DNA from: Mrakia gelida
Taxonomy: Eukaryota; Basidiomycota; Tremellomycetes; Cystofilobasidiales; Mrakiaceae
Assembly (NCBI GenBank): GCA_024345305.1
Contig: BRON01000018.1
Location: forward strand, 1-64,000
Reading direction: 5' to 3'
Length of the DNA stretch: 64,000 bases
Shown one piece after another: positions 23,721-33,828 of this stretch (position 1 is its first letter; each line of letters opens with the position of its first letter). The notes beneath the pieces were generated by a model. The model was not told the DNA's origin. It was given only the letters and a program-made list of their open reading frames with translations, and did not search any database. Made by a program: the position numbers and the translations under genes.

Positions 23721-23729
23721 ATTCAAGAT
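23721..23729 (+). other. Putative primer-binding site, self-priming type
   Basis: ATTCAAGAT begins two bases after the 5' LTR, where a primer-binding site belongs. It is the reverse complement of ATCTTGAAT in the LTR. I see no match to a usual tRNA 3' end here. Confidence 0.6.
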
Positions 23730-23776
23730 CAACAAACCGGTCGCCTGCTTATCACCAATCCCCCAACAACAACAAC

Positions 23777-24886
23777 ATGTCCTCCGACGCCTCCTCTCCT
23801 GCTTTCAGCTCTGAGCACGAAACGAACTCTCCTGGATGGTTTTCCGACGCCCTCAGATGGCAACAAGACCAACATGACGTCGCCTCCAACCGCTTCAGGA
23901 CCAACCTCGATCAACAGCAACAGGCACTTGCTCAAGCTCAAGCTCAACAGGAGGAACTCGTCCAACTCGTCCACCAACTTCAAGCTCAACTCCCCTCTTC
24001 GGTCAGTTCCTCCCTCCACAACTCCTCCATCCCCTACGCTCAAGAACCCAAGGAGCCCAAGGTCGCTGCTCCTACTCCCTTCACCGGAAAAGTTTCCGAA
24101 GCGAGGGAATTCCTCATCAAGTGCGAACTCGTCTTCAAAGTCCAACCTCGTTCCTACTCCTCCGACTCGGCCAAGATCACCTTCGTCGTTACCTACCTCA
24201 AGGACGCCGCCTTTCACTGGATCCGACCGGCTCTCGATCTCAAGGATGACGAGACTCCTCCCAACTGGTCTCAGGATTGGATTCTCTTCAAGAAGAAGTT
24301 CCTCCAAGACTTCGGAGACGCGGACCTCATTGAAACCTCTCGACGCTCCCTCGCCAAACTCAAACAAACAGGACCCTGCACCACTTACGCCATCGACTTC
24401 CGACGCTTCGCTTCCTCCCTCGAGATGAGCGATCAGTCTCTTCGACATGCCTACTACGACGGACTCAAGGACGACGTCAAGGATCGAATCCTCAACCCTC
24501 TCTCCACCGACTTCACCGACTTGGAAACCCTCATCAACACTTCAATCCGATGGGACACCCTCCTTTACAACCGTCGAAAACAGCCTTCCACCACCAACAA
24601 GCCTTTCCCCGTCACCAACTTCCTCCCTCGAAACTCCACCCTCTCCTCTGGACCAACTCCAATGGACGTCGACGCGACTACTTCTCGACCTCGAGGACCT
24701 CTCACCGACGCCGAAAAACTTCGCCGACGAACTCTCAGACTCTGCGGATACTGTGGTGGAACGGGTCACTTCGCAATCACCTGTCCTCTCGCGGCGAATC
24801 GACGACAACATCAGCTTTCCGCTTTGGAATACGGAACCGACGCACTTCCCTCGGCAACGGTCACCCCTCTTCCCACTTTGGAATGA
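23777..24886 (+). CDS. Gypsy Gag protein
   Basis: The first in-frame ATG after the short leader is at 23777 (MSSDASSPAF), 58 nt after the LTR, so I use it. The 369-residue product has a glutamine-rich coiled-coil-like stretch near residues 40-75, a retrotransposon gag domain (FTGKVSEAREFLIKCE, WIRPAL, FKKKFLQDFGD), and one zinc knuckle, CGYCGGTGHFAITC (C-x2-C-x4-H-x4-C). It ends at TGA 24884-24886. Pol follows in the same frame with no other stop, so Gag and Pol are separated by this one codon only. Confidence 0.9.
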   Translation: MSSDASSPAFSSEHETNSPGWFSDALRWQQDQHDVASNRFRTNLDQQQQALAQAQAQQEELVQLVHQLQAQLPSSVSSSLHNSSIPYAQEPKEPKVAAPTPFTGKVSEAREFLIKCELVFKVQPRSYSSDSAKITFVVTYLKDAAFHWIRPALDLKDDETPPNWSQDWILFKKKFLQDFGDADLIETSRRSLAKLKQTGPCTTYAIDFRRFASSLEMSDQSLRHAYYDGLKDDVKDRILNPLSTDFTDLETLINTSIRWDTLLYNRRKQPSTTNKPFPVTNFLPRNSTLSSGPTPMDVDATTSRPRGPLTDAEKLRRRTLRLCGYCGGTGHFAITCPLAANRRQHQLSALEYGTDALPSATVTPLPTLE

Positions 24887-27800
24887 AGGCCACAGCCTTC
24901 CCCCTTCGCTCAGCTCAACAATCACCGGTCCTCGCTCTCGTCCTCGTCAACTATAAACCTACCAAACTCCCCTCCGGTCGCCAACTCCAAATCGACTTCC
25001 CATCCTCACCCCGGTCGTCTTACCACTCCCTCCCCTCTCAACATCTCCCTCAACTCCCTCTCCAACTCGCTCTCACCTTTCACCCATCCAAACCCCTTCG
25101 AAATCCTTGCGCTCGAGACGATCTTCTCAGAGGAGGATCACCTCGTTATCGAAGTCGCGCTGGGCTTCGGATCTTTCGCCGTCAAGACCTTCGCGATGCT
25201 GGACTCCGGAGCTACCTCAAACTTCGTCGACTCTACCTTTGTCTCCGCTCATTCCCTGAAAACGGTCGCCAAACCCATTCCTCGGGAACTCGTCGTTGTT
25301 GACGGTCGTTCCATCTCCTCTGGCGCCGTCACCCACCACACCTCTCCACTCCCTTTCTCCGTCACCTCCTCATCGCCACTTCACTCCGAAACCCTATCCT
25401 TCGACATCACTACCCTCGGATCCTACCCCATCATCCTCGGAATCCCCTGGCTCAAAAAACACGAACCAACAATCGGATGGAGCACCCACTCGCTCAACTT
25501 CCTCTCGGACCACTGCGACTATCACTGCCTCCCACCTATCGCGGATCGGAAACTTCGCTTCCCAACAGCTTCCACCCCCACTCCACTCTCTTCCCTTCCC
25601 TCATCGTTCCACCCATCGCCAAAACCTCCTTCCCTCAGCAAGCCTCCTCCCAGCAAACCAAGACCCTCGACGCGGCCCACCGTCGCATCTCCCTCGCCCC
25701 CAACCTCGCCTCTCCCTCAAATATCCATCATCTCCGCTGCCGCCTTCACTCAAGCCGCCAAGGCAGGAGCATTCAAGAACGTCTACTCTCTCTCAGCCAA
25801 CTATTCCCCCGTTCCAGTCAACATCTCTCCTCCTCGCTCAGGAGAGGAACCTCCCTCGGATCCAACCTTCAACCTCGACAAACACCTCCCTCCCGAGTTC
25901 CTCCCCTATCGCTCAGTATTCGAAAAATCCTCCGCCGACATCCTCCCTCCTCATCGATCCTACGACCTCAAGATCAACACCGAACCCGGCTCCACTCCTC
26001 CCTTCCAACACATCTACGGACTCTCCGCCACGGAACTCGACGCTCTCAAGACCTTCATCGACGAAAACCTCACCAAAGGATTCATTCGACACTCAACCTC
26101 TCCCGCTGGGGCTCCCATCCTTTTCGTCAAAAAGAAGGACGGATCTCTTCGCCTTTGCGTCGACTACCGAGGACTCAACAAGATCACCCTCAAGAATCGC
26201 TACCCTCTCCCCCTCATCCCCGAATCCCTCGATCGACTCTCCAAGGCAAAATTCTTCACCAAACTCGATCTTCGTGGAGCATACAACCTCGTTCGGATCG
26301 CTCCTGGAGACGAGTGGAAAACCGCCTTCCGCTGTCGTTACGGCCACTTCGAATACACCGTCATGCCCTTCGGCCTCACCAACGCTCCCGCCGCCTTCCA
26401 GCACTTTATGAACGACACCCTTCGCCAACACCTCGACATCTTCTGCATCGTTTACCTCGACGACATCCTCATCTACTCCAACTCCCTCGCCGAACACACT
26501 CAACACGTCTCCGTCATCCTCAAGGCTCTTCAAGAAGCACAACTCTGGGTCAAACCGGAGAAGTGTGAGTTCTACAAGGAGGAGGTCGACTTCCTCGGTT
26601 ACGTCGTCGGTCGAAATGGAGTTCGAATGGACAAGAACAAGGTCTCCGCTATCCTCGAATGGTCCCCTCCCTCCTCGGTCAAGGATATTCAGGTCTTCCT
26701 TGGATTCGCCAACTTCTATCGCCGCTTCATCCATCACTTCTCAGACATCGCCGCTCCCCTCACCTCCCTCCTTCGAAAAGACGTCCCCTTCGACTTTGGA
26801 CGCGACGCTCTCTCCGCTCTTAACAAACTCAAAACCGCCTTCACCACCGCTCCCGTCCTCACCGTCTTCGATCCCTCACTCCCACTCCTCCTCGAAACCG
26901 ACGCGTCCGACTTCGCTATCGCCGGAATCCTCTCCCAACGCTCTCCCACCAACGAATTCAACCACCCCATCGCTTTCTACTCTCGAAAACTCAACCCCGC
27001 CGAACTCAACTACGAAATCCACGACAAGGAGATGCTCGCCATCGTTGAGTGCCTCAAGCAATGGAGACACTACTGTGAAGGACACCCGTCAACCCTCACC
27101 ATTCACTCCGACCACGAGGCCCTTCAATACTTCAATTCGTCCAAGGTCCTCACGCGTCGACAAGCTCGCTGGTGCGAACTCCTCGGAAACTTCTCCTTCG
27201 TCATTCACTACAAACAGGGAACTAAGATGGAACTTCCGGATGCCCTCTCGAGACGATCGGGTCTTTCAGAGGGGAGTAGAGCTTCTCAACAAGCCCCTCA
27301 ACGCGTCCTCAAGCCTGGTCAACTCGTCGCTCCTCCCCGTCCTCCCTCGGAACCCTTCGTCAACCTTACCCCGGCTATCAACACTCCTCCACATCTATCT
27401 ATCGCTCAAGGCTCTCGGCCAATCCGAACATCCACTCGCCTTTCACTCTCGAAACCTCAACAACATCAACCTCCTCCCTCGATCCTCGCTCCCTCCCTCG
27501 ACCCTGCACCTCAACCTCCCCCCTCAATCCTCGCTCCCTCCCTCGACCCTCAACCTCCTCCCTCGATCCTCGCTCCCTCCCTCGACCCTGCACCTCAACC
27601 TCCTCCCTCGATCCTCGCTCCCTCCCTCGTCCCTGAACCTCAACCTCCTCCCTCGATCCTCGCTCCCTCCCTCGACCCTCAACCTGCCGATCCGGATCCC
27701 GACCTTGTCGGACGCATTCGTCGCGCTACTTCCCTCGACCCTTCGCTCGACGAAATCGGACAGCTCCTCCGGAACCCGATGCTCCCTCTAGAATACGACA

Positions 27801-29215
27801 ACTTCATCCTCCTCCGAGACTTCTCACTCCACCCAACCCTCGACCTCATCCTCTTCAAGGGACTCATCCGAGTACCCAACGATCACCAACTTCGCCTCGA
27901 CATCGTTCGCTCCTGCCACAACACCCTCCTTGCTGGTCACCTCGGACGAACCAAGACGCACGACCTCCTTCGACGATCCTTCATCTTCCCTCTGGACTCG
28001 GATTTCGTCGGAACCTACGTCGCGGGTTGTGATACCTGCGCTCGAAACAAACCCTCGCGACAACTCCCCCTCGGCCTCCTCCAACCTATCCCTCCTCCAC
28101 TTGCTCCCTGGCGCCAAATTTCGATGGACGGAATCGTCAAGCTCCCTCTCTCCAACGGATTCGACTGCATTCAGGTCTTCGTCGATCGCTTCTCCAAGAT
28201 GGTCGTCCTCGTCCCTTACAAGGAAGATGGATTCAACGCGTCGGATCTCGCCAAAATGTACCTTAACCACGTCGTTGCTCATCACGGTCTTCAAACAGAC
28301 ATCCTCTCGGATCGCGGAACTACCTTCACCTCCTCCTTCTTCACCTCTTTCATCCAACTCCTCGGCGTTCGTCCTCACTTTACTACGGCGTTCCACCCTC
28401 AAGGAAACGGTCAAACGGAAAAGACGAATCAAGCAACGGAAACCTACCTTCGGATGTTTTGCGACTACAACCAATCGAACTGGTCCGGACTCCTCCCAAC
28501 ATGCGCCTTCGCTCTCAACAACTCTCGCTCGGCCACCACCCTCGAATCTCCCTTCTTCGCGGATCATGGTTACCATCCTTTGGCTCCCTCCGACTTCCTC
28601 CTCACCGCCACCTCTCACAACCCCGCCGCCAACACCGAAATCCTCGCTCTCGCCAAAGTCCACTCCTCTATCCACCACTCAATCATCCACGCTCAAGACC
28701 TCCAAAAAAAGTACTACGATCGGAAACATCGGGCTCCAATTCGACGCGACAAGGATGGAAAGGAGGTCGACCTCTTCAACGTCGGGGATCTCGTTTGGCT
28801 CAACTCCAGAAACATCTCCACCGCTCGGCCCTCGTTCAAGCTCGACGCACGAAATCTCGGTCCCTTCCCCATTGTCAAGAAACTCTCCCCAATCACCTTC
28901 GTCCTGGACCTTCCCCCTACCCTCCAAGTTCATCCCGTCTTCCACGTCTCGCTCCTCCTCCCTCACTCTCCCGGCCTCCACGATCAGCATCAGGATCCTC
29001 CTCCCATCATTGAATTCGAATCCCAGGAACACTTCATCCCGGAACGGATCCTCGCTCACGAACATCGTCCTGACGGAACCTACTACCTCGTTCACTGGGA
29101 AGAATATCAAGACTTCGACGACACTTGGGAACCGGCCAACGGACTTGCTCGACTTCGAGTTCTCAACTCTTATCTTCGCTCTCACAAGGATGCTCGCCCT
29201 AGGAAAGGTTCTTAG
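24887..29215 (+). CDS. Gypsy Pol polyprotein with chromodomain
   Basis: The frame is open from just after the Gag TGA; the first ATG is at 25196, inside the protease, so the true start is by readthrough or from an older fused frame. Domains in order: aspartic protease (MLDSGATSNFV), reverse transcriptase (FVKKKDGSLRLCVDYRGLN, YLDD at 26452-26463), RNase H (LLETDASDFAIAG, EMLAIVECLKQWRHY, HSDHEALQ), a spacer of five PPPSILAPSLDP repeats (about 27470-27690), integrase zinc finger (HNTLLAGHLG, CDTCARNK), catalytic D-D-E (SMDGI, LSDRGT, GQTEKTNQ), and a C-terminal chromodomain (ERILAHEH, YYLVHWEEY, TWEPANG) likely to direct insertion to modified chromatin. No frameshift seen. Confidence 0.93.
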   Translation, partial: RPQPSPFAQLNNHRSSLSSSSTINLPNSPPVANSKSTSHPHPGRLTTPSPLNISLNSLSNSLSPFTHPNPFEILALETIFSEEDHLVIEVALGFGSFAVKTFAMLDSGATSNFVDSTFVSAHSLKTVAKPIPRELVVVDGRSISSGAVTHHTSPLPFSVTSSSPLHSETLSFDITTLGSYPIILGIPWLKKHEPTIGWSTHSLNFLSDHCDYHCLPPIADRKLRFPTASTPTPLSSLPSSFHPSPKPPSLSKPPPSKPRPSTRPTVASPSPPTSPLPQISIISAAAFTQAAKAGAFKNVYSLSANYSPVPVNISPPRSGEEPPSDPTFNLDKHLPPEFLPYRSVFEKSSADILPPHRSYDLKINTEPGSTPPFQHIYGLSATELDALKTFIDENLTKGFIRHSTSPAGAPILFVKKKDGSLRLCVDYRGLNKITLKNRYPLPLIPESLDRLSKAKFFTKLDLRGAYNLVRIAPGDEWKTAFRCRYGHFEYTVMPFGLTNAPAAFQHFMNDTLRQHLDIFCIVYLDDILIYSNSLAEHTQHVSVILKALQEAQLWVKPEKCEFYKEEVDFLGYVVGRNGVRMDKNKVSAILEWSPPSSVKDIQVFLGFANFYRRFIHHFSDIAAPLTSLLRKDVPFDFGRDALSALNKLKTAFTTAPVLTVFDPSLPLLLETDASDFAIAGILSQRSPTNEFNHPIAFYSRKLNPAELNYEIHDKEMLAIVECLKQWRHYCEGHPSTLTIHSDHEALQYFNSSKVLTRRQARWCELLGNFSFVIHYKQGTKMELPDALSRRSGLSEGSRASQQAPQRVLKPGQLVAPPRPPSEPFVNLTPAINTPPHLSIAQGSRPIRTSTRLSLSKPQQHQPPPSILAPSLDPAPQPPPSILAPSLDPQPPPSILAPSLDPAPQPPPSILAPSLVPEPQPPPSILAPSLDPQPADPDPDLVGRIRRATSLDPSLDEIGQLLRNPMLPLEYDNFILLRDFSLHPTLDLILFKGLIRVPNDHQLRLDIVRSCHNTLLAGHLGRTKTHDLLRRSFIFPLDSDFVGTYVAGCDTCARNKPSRQLPLGLLQPIPPPLAPWRQISMDGIVKLPLSNGFDCIQVFVDRFSKMVVLVPYKEDGFNASDLAKMYLNHVVAHHGLQTDILSDRGTTFTSSFFTSFIQLLGVRPHFTTAFHPQGNGQTEKTNQATETYLRMFCDYNQSNWSGLLPTCAFALNNSRSATTLESPFFADHGYHPLAPSDFLLTATSHNPAANTEILALAKVHSSIHHSIIHAQDLQKKYYDRKHRAPIRRDKDGKEVDLFNVGDLVWLNSRNISTARPSFKLDARNLGPFPIVKKLSPITFVLDLPPTLQVHPVFHVSLLLPHSPGLHDQHQDPPPIIEFESQEHFIPERILAHEHRPDGTYYLVHWEEYQDFDDTWEPANGLARLRVLNSYLRSHKDARPRKGS

Positions 29216-29240
29216 ACGCTTGAGAGACCTTCGCGTCTTA

Positions 29241-29252
29241 GATGGGGGATTA
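29241..29252 (+). other. Polypurine tract of the gypsy element
   Basis: GATGGGGGATTA directly precedes the 3' LTR and is the only purine run at the expected place for plus-strand priming. Confidence 0.6.
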
Positions 29253-29611
29253 TGTCAGGGAATCAGGTTTCAGCTCCTTCTTGTTTCACTCTCCCTTACT
29301 CTTTCCCTTTCTTCCCCCTACTTCCCTTTCACCGCTACTAGTCCTTTGTTCTCAGCTACGCGTTCTGCCTTTGTCCCTTTGTTCATAACTCTTCCCCTGT
29401 TATCGTTTCAGCCTTCAAAGTCTTTTGTTCTTTCTTCCCTTTGATCGCTTCGCCTCCCTTAAATATGTTCGCCTCGCTTTTCACTTTCTAACCTCTATCT
29501 TGAATCACCTTTGGATCATACCTCGTCCTCGTTCCTTGATAAGCACCTGACTTCTCTTCGTCGCGTTGCTCTCGTTCCCTCGCCATCCCCGCTCCTCGCT
29601 CGATCCTCACA
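29253..29611 (+). repeat. 3' LTR of the gypsy element
   Basis: 359 bp, the same termini as the 5' LTR, three substitutions. It ends inside the TLH coding sequence of unit 3: intact units read CGAGC-TGAGGTCCGAA, while here the LTR CACA is followed by TGAGGTCCGAA. Confidence 0.95.
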
Positions 29612-32600
29612 TGAGGTCCGAATGATCCGATCTCCCGAAAGCCTCCTCCAGCAGCGAGGGAAAGGCAGATTAGGAACTGATCTAGGACCATCTGGCCCCG
29701 AGGAGGAGTGGATGAGTATCGAGGGGAGTAGATCGCAAGGAGGAACTGGAGGAGGGCGTCCTGAACCTCCTTTGACTCCTCGACTCCTCCTCTCCCTTCT
29801 CCTCCGACGACCCCGTTCGGCTGGGTGAGGACGTCCCTCTGGAGGACTTGACGGAGGGTGTTGGCTGCGAGTACCATCCGCTCGGTGGTGTGGAAGGAGG
29901 GAAGGTCGATGGAGGTGGTGAAGGAGCAGGAGGAGGGAGGAGGGGAGATGATTGGAGGAGGTGCGAGCTCGCCCTGAGGGATGGGGATGGGGTTTCGGTA
30001 GACCGTTGGCGTGACCCTGAGGGCAAAGAGGATGAGCGAGCTTGAATCCCTGCTGTATCGTTTGAGGGTCGAATCCGCGAGCCGCGGCTTGAAGATCCTT
30101 GTCGGTCCCTTCCCTCCTCGCTCTTCGTCGACCATGTCCTCCGAGATCTGCACCGACCCGTCCCCCATCCCGATCTTCCTCGCCACAGCAAACTCGCTCG
30201 GATTCGTCCCGTACTTCCGAACTCCTAAGGCGAGATCCTGAACGTGGACCCAGACGTTTCGCAGAGGGTCGCGGTCTTCGATTCGAGTCTTGTCCGAGGA
30301 TCGGTAGTTGTGGGCGGGGGAGATGGCTGAGCGAAGGATGGCGAGAGGGTAGGGTCGGATGAAGGAGCCGTAGCCGAGAGGGTTCTGGTAGACTGGTTGA
30401 TGGTAGAGGGAATTGTCGAGCTTGTCGCTGGGGATGGGAAGGGAGGAGAGTATCTCGTTCTGCTGCTCGAGAAGGAAGGCTGCTGATGCTGAGGAGGGAT
30501 CCGATCGTGGGACCTTGGGAGGGGGAGGAGGAACGAGGTTGGTCCATTCGTGGGAGGGAGGAGGAACGGCGAAAGCGGGGAGGTGAGTGTCAGGGAAGAG
30601 TCGTTGGGAGTAGGCGGGAGTGGGAGCGAGGTTCGTTCCTCCGTGCTTCTTGTGACGGTGGCTTCGGAGAGAGTCGCCATCCTTGCAGACCACACCACAG
30701 CTCCCACACCCTACTCCCATCCTCACGGCGATGCCCTCGACCATAGGGAAGGTCGAGGTGGGCCGTTTGGAGAGGAGCAGCTGACTTGCGAGTGTCCGAT
30801 CGGAGAGGGGACCGTAGATGGAGTGGTGGAGGGAAGGTGCAACATTGAGGAGATGGGTTGCTTCTTGAACGAGGGTTTTTCGATGGGAGGAGGGGAGGGA
30901 AGGGCAGAACTTGAGTAGGTGAGCGGTGAGGCCGGATGGTGCGACTCCTCCTCCGTACGGGTCCTCGTGGGTGGAAACGACGAGACCGATCCTTGTGTTG
31001 ATGGCTAGAGAAGCAGCGTGGAGGTTGGTCGTGGCTGAGAGAGAGAGAGAGAGAGAAATGGAGAGAGAGGTCAGGGTCGGGAAACGAAATTGGGGAAAAG
31101 GAGATGAAGGACGAACAAGCGAGGCTCTCTCCTTTCCAAAACGCGACGAGTCCTTCCACGTCGAGTCTGCTGAAGCCTCCGACCCGAGCTTCGTCGTCTC
31201 TTGGCACCGTTGCTGTTGAGCCTGATGGAGGGAAGAAGGGTTTGAGGATCAGCACGAGTCCATACTCTCGAGCGAGAGAGCAAACGAGAGTGACGGAACA
31301 GGACGCGAGAGACTCACCATCGTCCAAAGAGACCTCGCCCTCGACTCCATCCATCCCGCATGCAGCACCAGCCCCTCCACCTTCCGAAAGGTTCCCATCC
31401 TCCCCACCAACAGCCTCACTCTCAACAACAACCTCGCGTTCCTTCCCCTTCCTCGTCCCACTCAAGCTCGACCCACTCGCACTCCCTCCAACTCCCTCAC
31501 CACCACCTCGCTCGGTCTCTCCCTCTCCCTCCCCCTCGTCCATCCTGAAACCAAAACCTTCTCCGTCCCCTAGGTGAGTGTTGTCCTCCTCCTCCTGCTG
31601 ATCCTGGGTTGGTGGAGGGGGAGCGTCGGGTTGGGGAGAGGGAGAGGGAGAGTGAACGAGAGGGGAAGGGAAGAGCGGATGGAGAGGTTCGGTGACTGTA
31701 CACGTCCTCCAGTGTTTGTGTAGGGCGAAGGGCTTGGAGCATCGGTGGGGGTTGGAGTGAGGTCGAGGGCAGGTCAGAGAACCATCGTCTCCACGAAGAA
31801 CTGAGCGGGGAGGTTGGGACAGAGGGAGGGAGGAAAGAGAGAGGGAGGGAAGGAGATGAGCTTCGTGCTTCGTTCAGTGAGAAGCGAGACGTATGGAGAA
31901 AGAGGGAGCTCACCTTGGAAACCTCCAGCAAGGAGAACTTCAGTTTGGTGCCGATCCTTGATGTGCTGAGTGACCTTAGAGAGAGAGGAGAAAGGTGAGA
32001 GGCCGTGGCAGATAGCTCTCGGGCACGGGAAGCTCATCTGCTCAAGCACGAACGAGAGAAGGCCAATCAAGAGTCAGAACAAAACCAAGTGGTGCGTGGA
32101 TGGTGTGGGAGGATTGATGTCGGCGAGAGGAGCATACGTGATCAAAGAAAGAACCTGAGAGTGCAAGGGGAAGGAGGAAGAGCGAGTGAGGTGAAGGGAA
32201 GGACGATGGTCAGCTCGGGCTCGCAACTCCTCCTTTCTTCTTCATTCCCCCTCCCTTCCCTCCCCTTCCAAAGACAGATCACACCTCATCCGACCTTTCC
32301 CTACCCCCACCTCCATAGCAGAAAGCAAAAGACTCACTTGGATCCTACGCGAAGGTCTCTCGAGCGCTCGATCAGCGAGCGTTCCAAAGGGGAAGGAGGG
32401 TTGGCTGAGGTCGCTTTCAAAGGAAGCTCGAGAGGGTTGTGACAGCAGATCGGGTCCGTTGGATGAATGGGAGTAGAGGAGGAGTGGGGGAGAAGTTCCT
32501 GGTAGAGAGGGAAGGGGAGGAAAGAGAGTCAGCATCGAGCTCGTTCATGGAGGAGGGGAGGGAAGGAGGAGCGGAGGACCGAGTCATGAGCAAGCGAGCT

Positions 32601-33359
32601 TCTCCCTCCTTCCTTCAAACGAGAGACCTTCCCAGCATACATCCACGTTCTCAGTGGGTTCTATACACCCTAGATGATGCTCTCCCAGCATAGAAGCTCA
32701 AGAGAAAGGACTTCCATCCTTTGCGAGAGGAGGAGGGGTTGAGGAAAGGGAAGCGATAAGGGAGCGCTAAGGCGAGGGAGCTCACCAAGGCTGCCGTTCA
32801 AGCACTGCTCCAGTGGGCCCTTGAGAGGGATGCTAGTCCCTCGTAGGAGCTGACAAGTTGTTGGTAAGGGGAGGTGGAAATGGAAAGGAAGGTGTCGAGG
32901 GAAGAGGTCGATGTCGATGTGGTTGGGGGAGAGAGAGCAGCTCCGCGACTTCTCGTCGAAGACACGGGATGGACTCGGAGCTCGTCCCCTTCGGTCCACG
33001 GCTTTGTAGATCCACCGATTTATGAAACCACCCTCCCATCGCCCAGGCTGATCCTAGAGTACCAAAGAGGCAGGAGGGTTCAGGAAAAGCGCAGCTGCTG
33101 TGGTAGGAGGTAAGCGAAAGGGGAGGGAGAGAGGGAGGAGGTCGATGTTGAGCTTGAACGAACAAGAACGTCCTTCCATCGACAGGTTTGCTGCCACTGC
33201 GCCAGCGTCCTCGCACTAGATCAGAATCTGAGAAAAATCTAGTCAGGAGAGTGGGTATAGAGAACACGTTCCCCATTCGAGCGAGCACGAAAACCTGCTA
33301 GGAAGCTCAGACTCGCATAGGAGAAAGGAGGAGGAGCTGGGAGGTGAGCTTGAGCTCAT
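29612..33359 (-). pseudogene. TLH helicase gene, unit 3, 5' fragment cut by the gypsy LTR
   Basis: The start ATG is at 33359. Recognisable parts are the fingers CPRAIC with HIKDRH near 31940-32040, the CPRPH finger near 31690-31780, and CGSC with HKKH near 30640-30710. The middle exon is open up to REIGSFGP, where the LTR begins. At the codon that is a stop in unit 2 this copy has CGA, so unit 2 carries the derived base. The helicase motor is absent, so no helicase can be made. Confidence 0.85.
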
Positions 33360-33717
33360 ACCTTTCAACCTCAAGACGTCGGCAAATCTTCACTCTAGAG
33401 AATGATCCTCTTTACTGGACATACTAGAGCTACCAATCAACGACCCCAGCTGTTTACGTACCAGGTATTTGGGCTGGAATATACAGGGCCGCCGAAAAGG
33501 ACAGGAATGAGCTCCTCCGAAAAGAACTCGCGGAAGTCAGCTCGAGCTCGCCCTCTCCTTCGTTTTGAGGTACCTCTCGGGAGAATCGCTGTCGGCGATG
33601 CAGATCTTCTCGTACGGAGCCGTGCTTCTGATACATTGTGCTTCGTAGGTAGATCTCGCTAGTCGTTTTTCCCGTTTGTGATTTGGTGGGAAGGGGAGGG
33701 AGAACGAAGCGACGCAA
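33360..33717 (-). promoter_or_regulatory. TLH upstream region, unit 3
   Basis: Counterpart of the upstream regions of units 1 and 2, with the conserved ACGTCGGCAAATCTTCACTC block near the start codon and GAGGTACCTCTCGGGAGA further out. It is conserved although the gene behind it is broken. Confidence 0.4.
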
Positions 33718-33828
33718 AGTCCGTATCCCTTGAAAGGTCGCCAGGAACGGTCGAGGGATACGGATCCGTATCCCGAGGGATACGGAAACGCCCGTTCCTG
33801 CTTCCAGGAACGGCACGCATACCGTTAG
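33718..33828. repeat. TLH unit 3 right terminus: fourfold 7 bp palindromic module plus hairpin
   Basis: GTCCG, TATCCCT (33724-33730), a 23 nt linker ending GGAACGGTCG, AGGGATA (33754-33760), CGGATCCG, TATCCCG (33769-33775, one mismatch), AGGGATA (33776-33782), CGGAAACGCCCGTTCC, hairpin CGTTCCTG-CTTC-CAGGAACG (33793-33812), and GTTAG at 33824-33828. The frame is as in units 1 and 2; the word is a third, unrelated one. The DNA to the right is not TLH-related. Confidence 0.9.

Larger units (their letters stand above)
23360..29611 (+). mobile_element. Ty3/gypsy chromovirus, near-complete, with two LTRs
   Basis: Two 359 bp LTRs (TGTCAG...CTCACA) flank a gag region and a pol in the same frame. Pol ends in a chromodomain, which defines a chromovirus. 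The primer site matches the element's own LTR, as in Tf1/sushi-type self-priming elements. LTRs differ at three positions, so the copy is young. Flanking 5-mers do not match (TGCCG before, TGAGG after), and the neighbours are two different broken sequences. Confidence 0.93.
29612..33828 (-). mobile_element. TLH unit 3, right-hand part only
   Basis: Matches the right half of units 1 and 2 from the TLH middle exon to the GTTAG terminus at 33828. The left half (helicase, C-terminus, small gene) is missing and replaced by the gypsy 3' LTR. It is somewhat more diverged, for example a (GA)n run at about 31036-31056 and a different segment around 30760-31200. It is separated from unit 2 by the copia and gypsy sequences. 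Confidence 0.8.
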
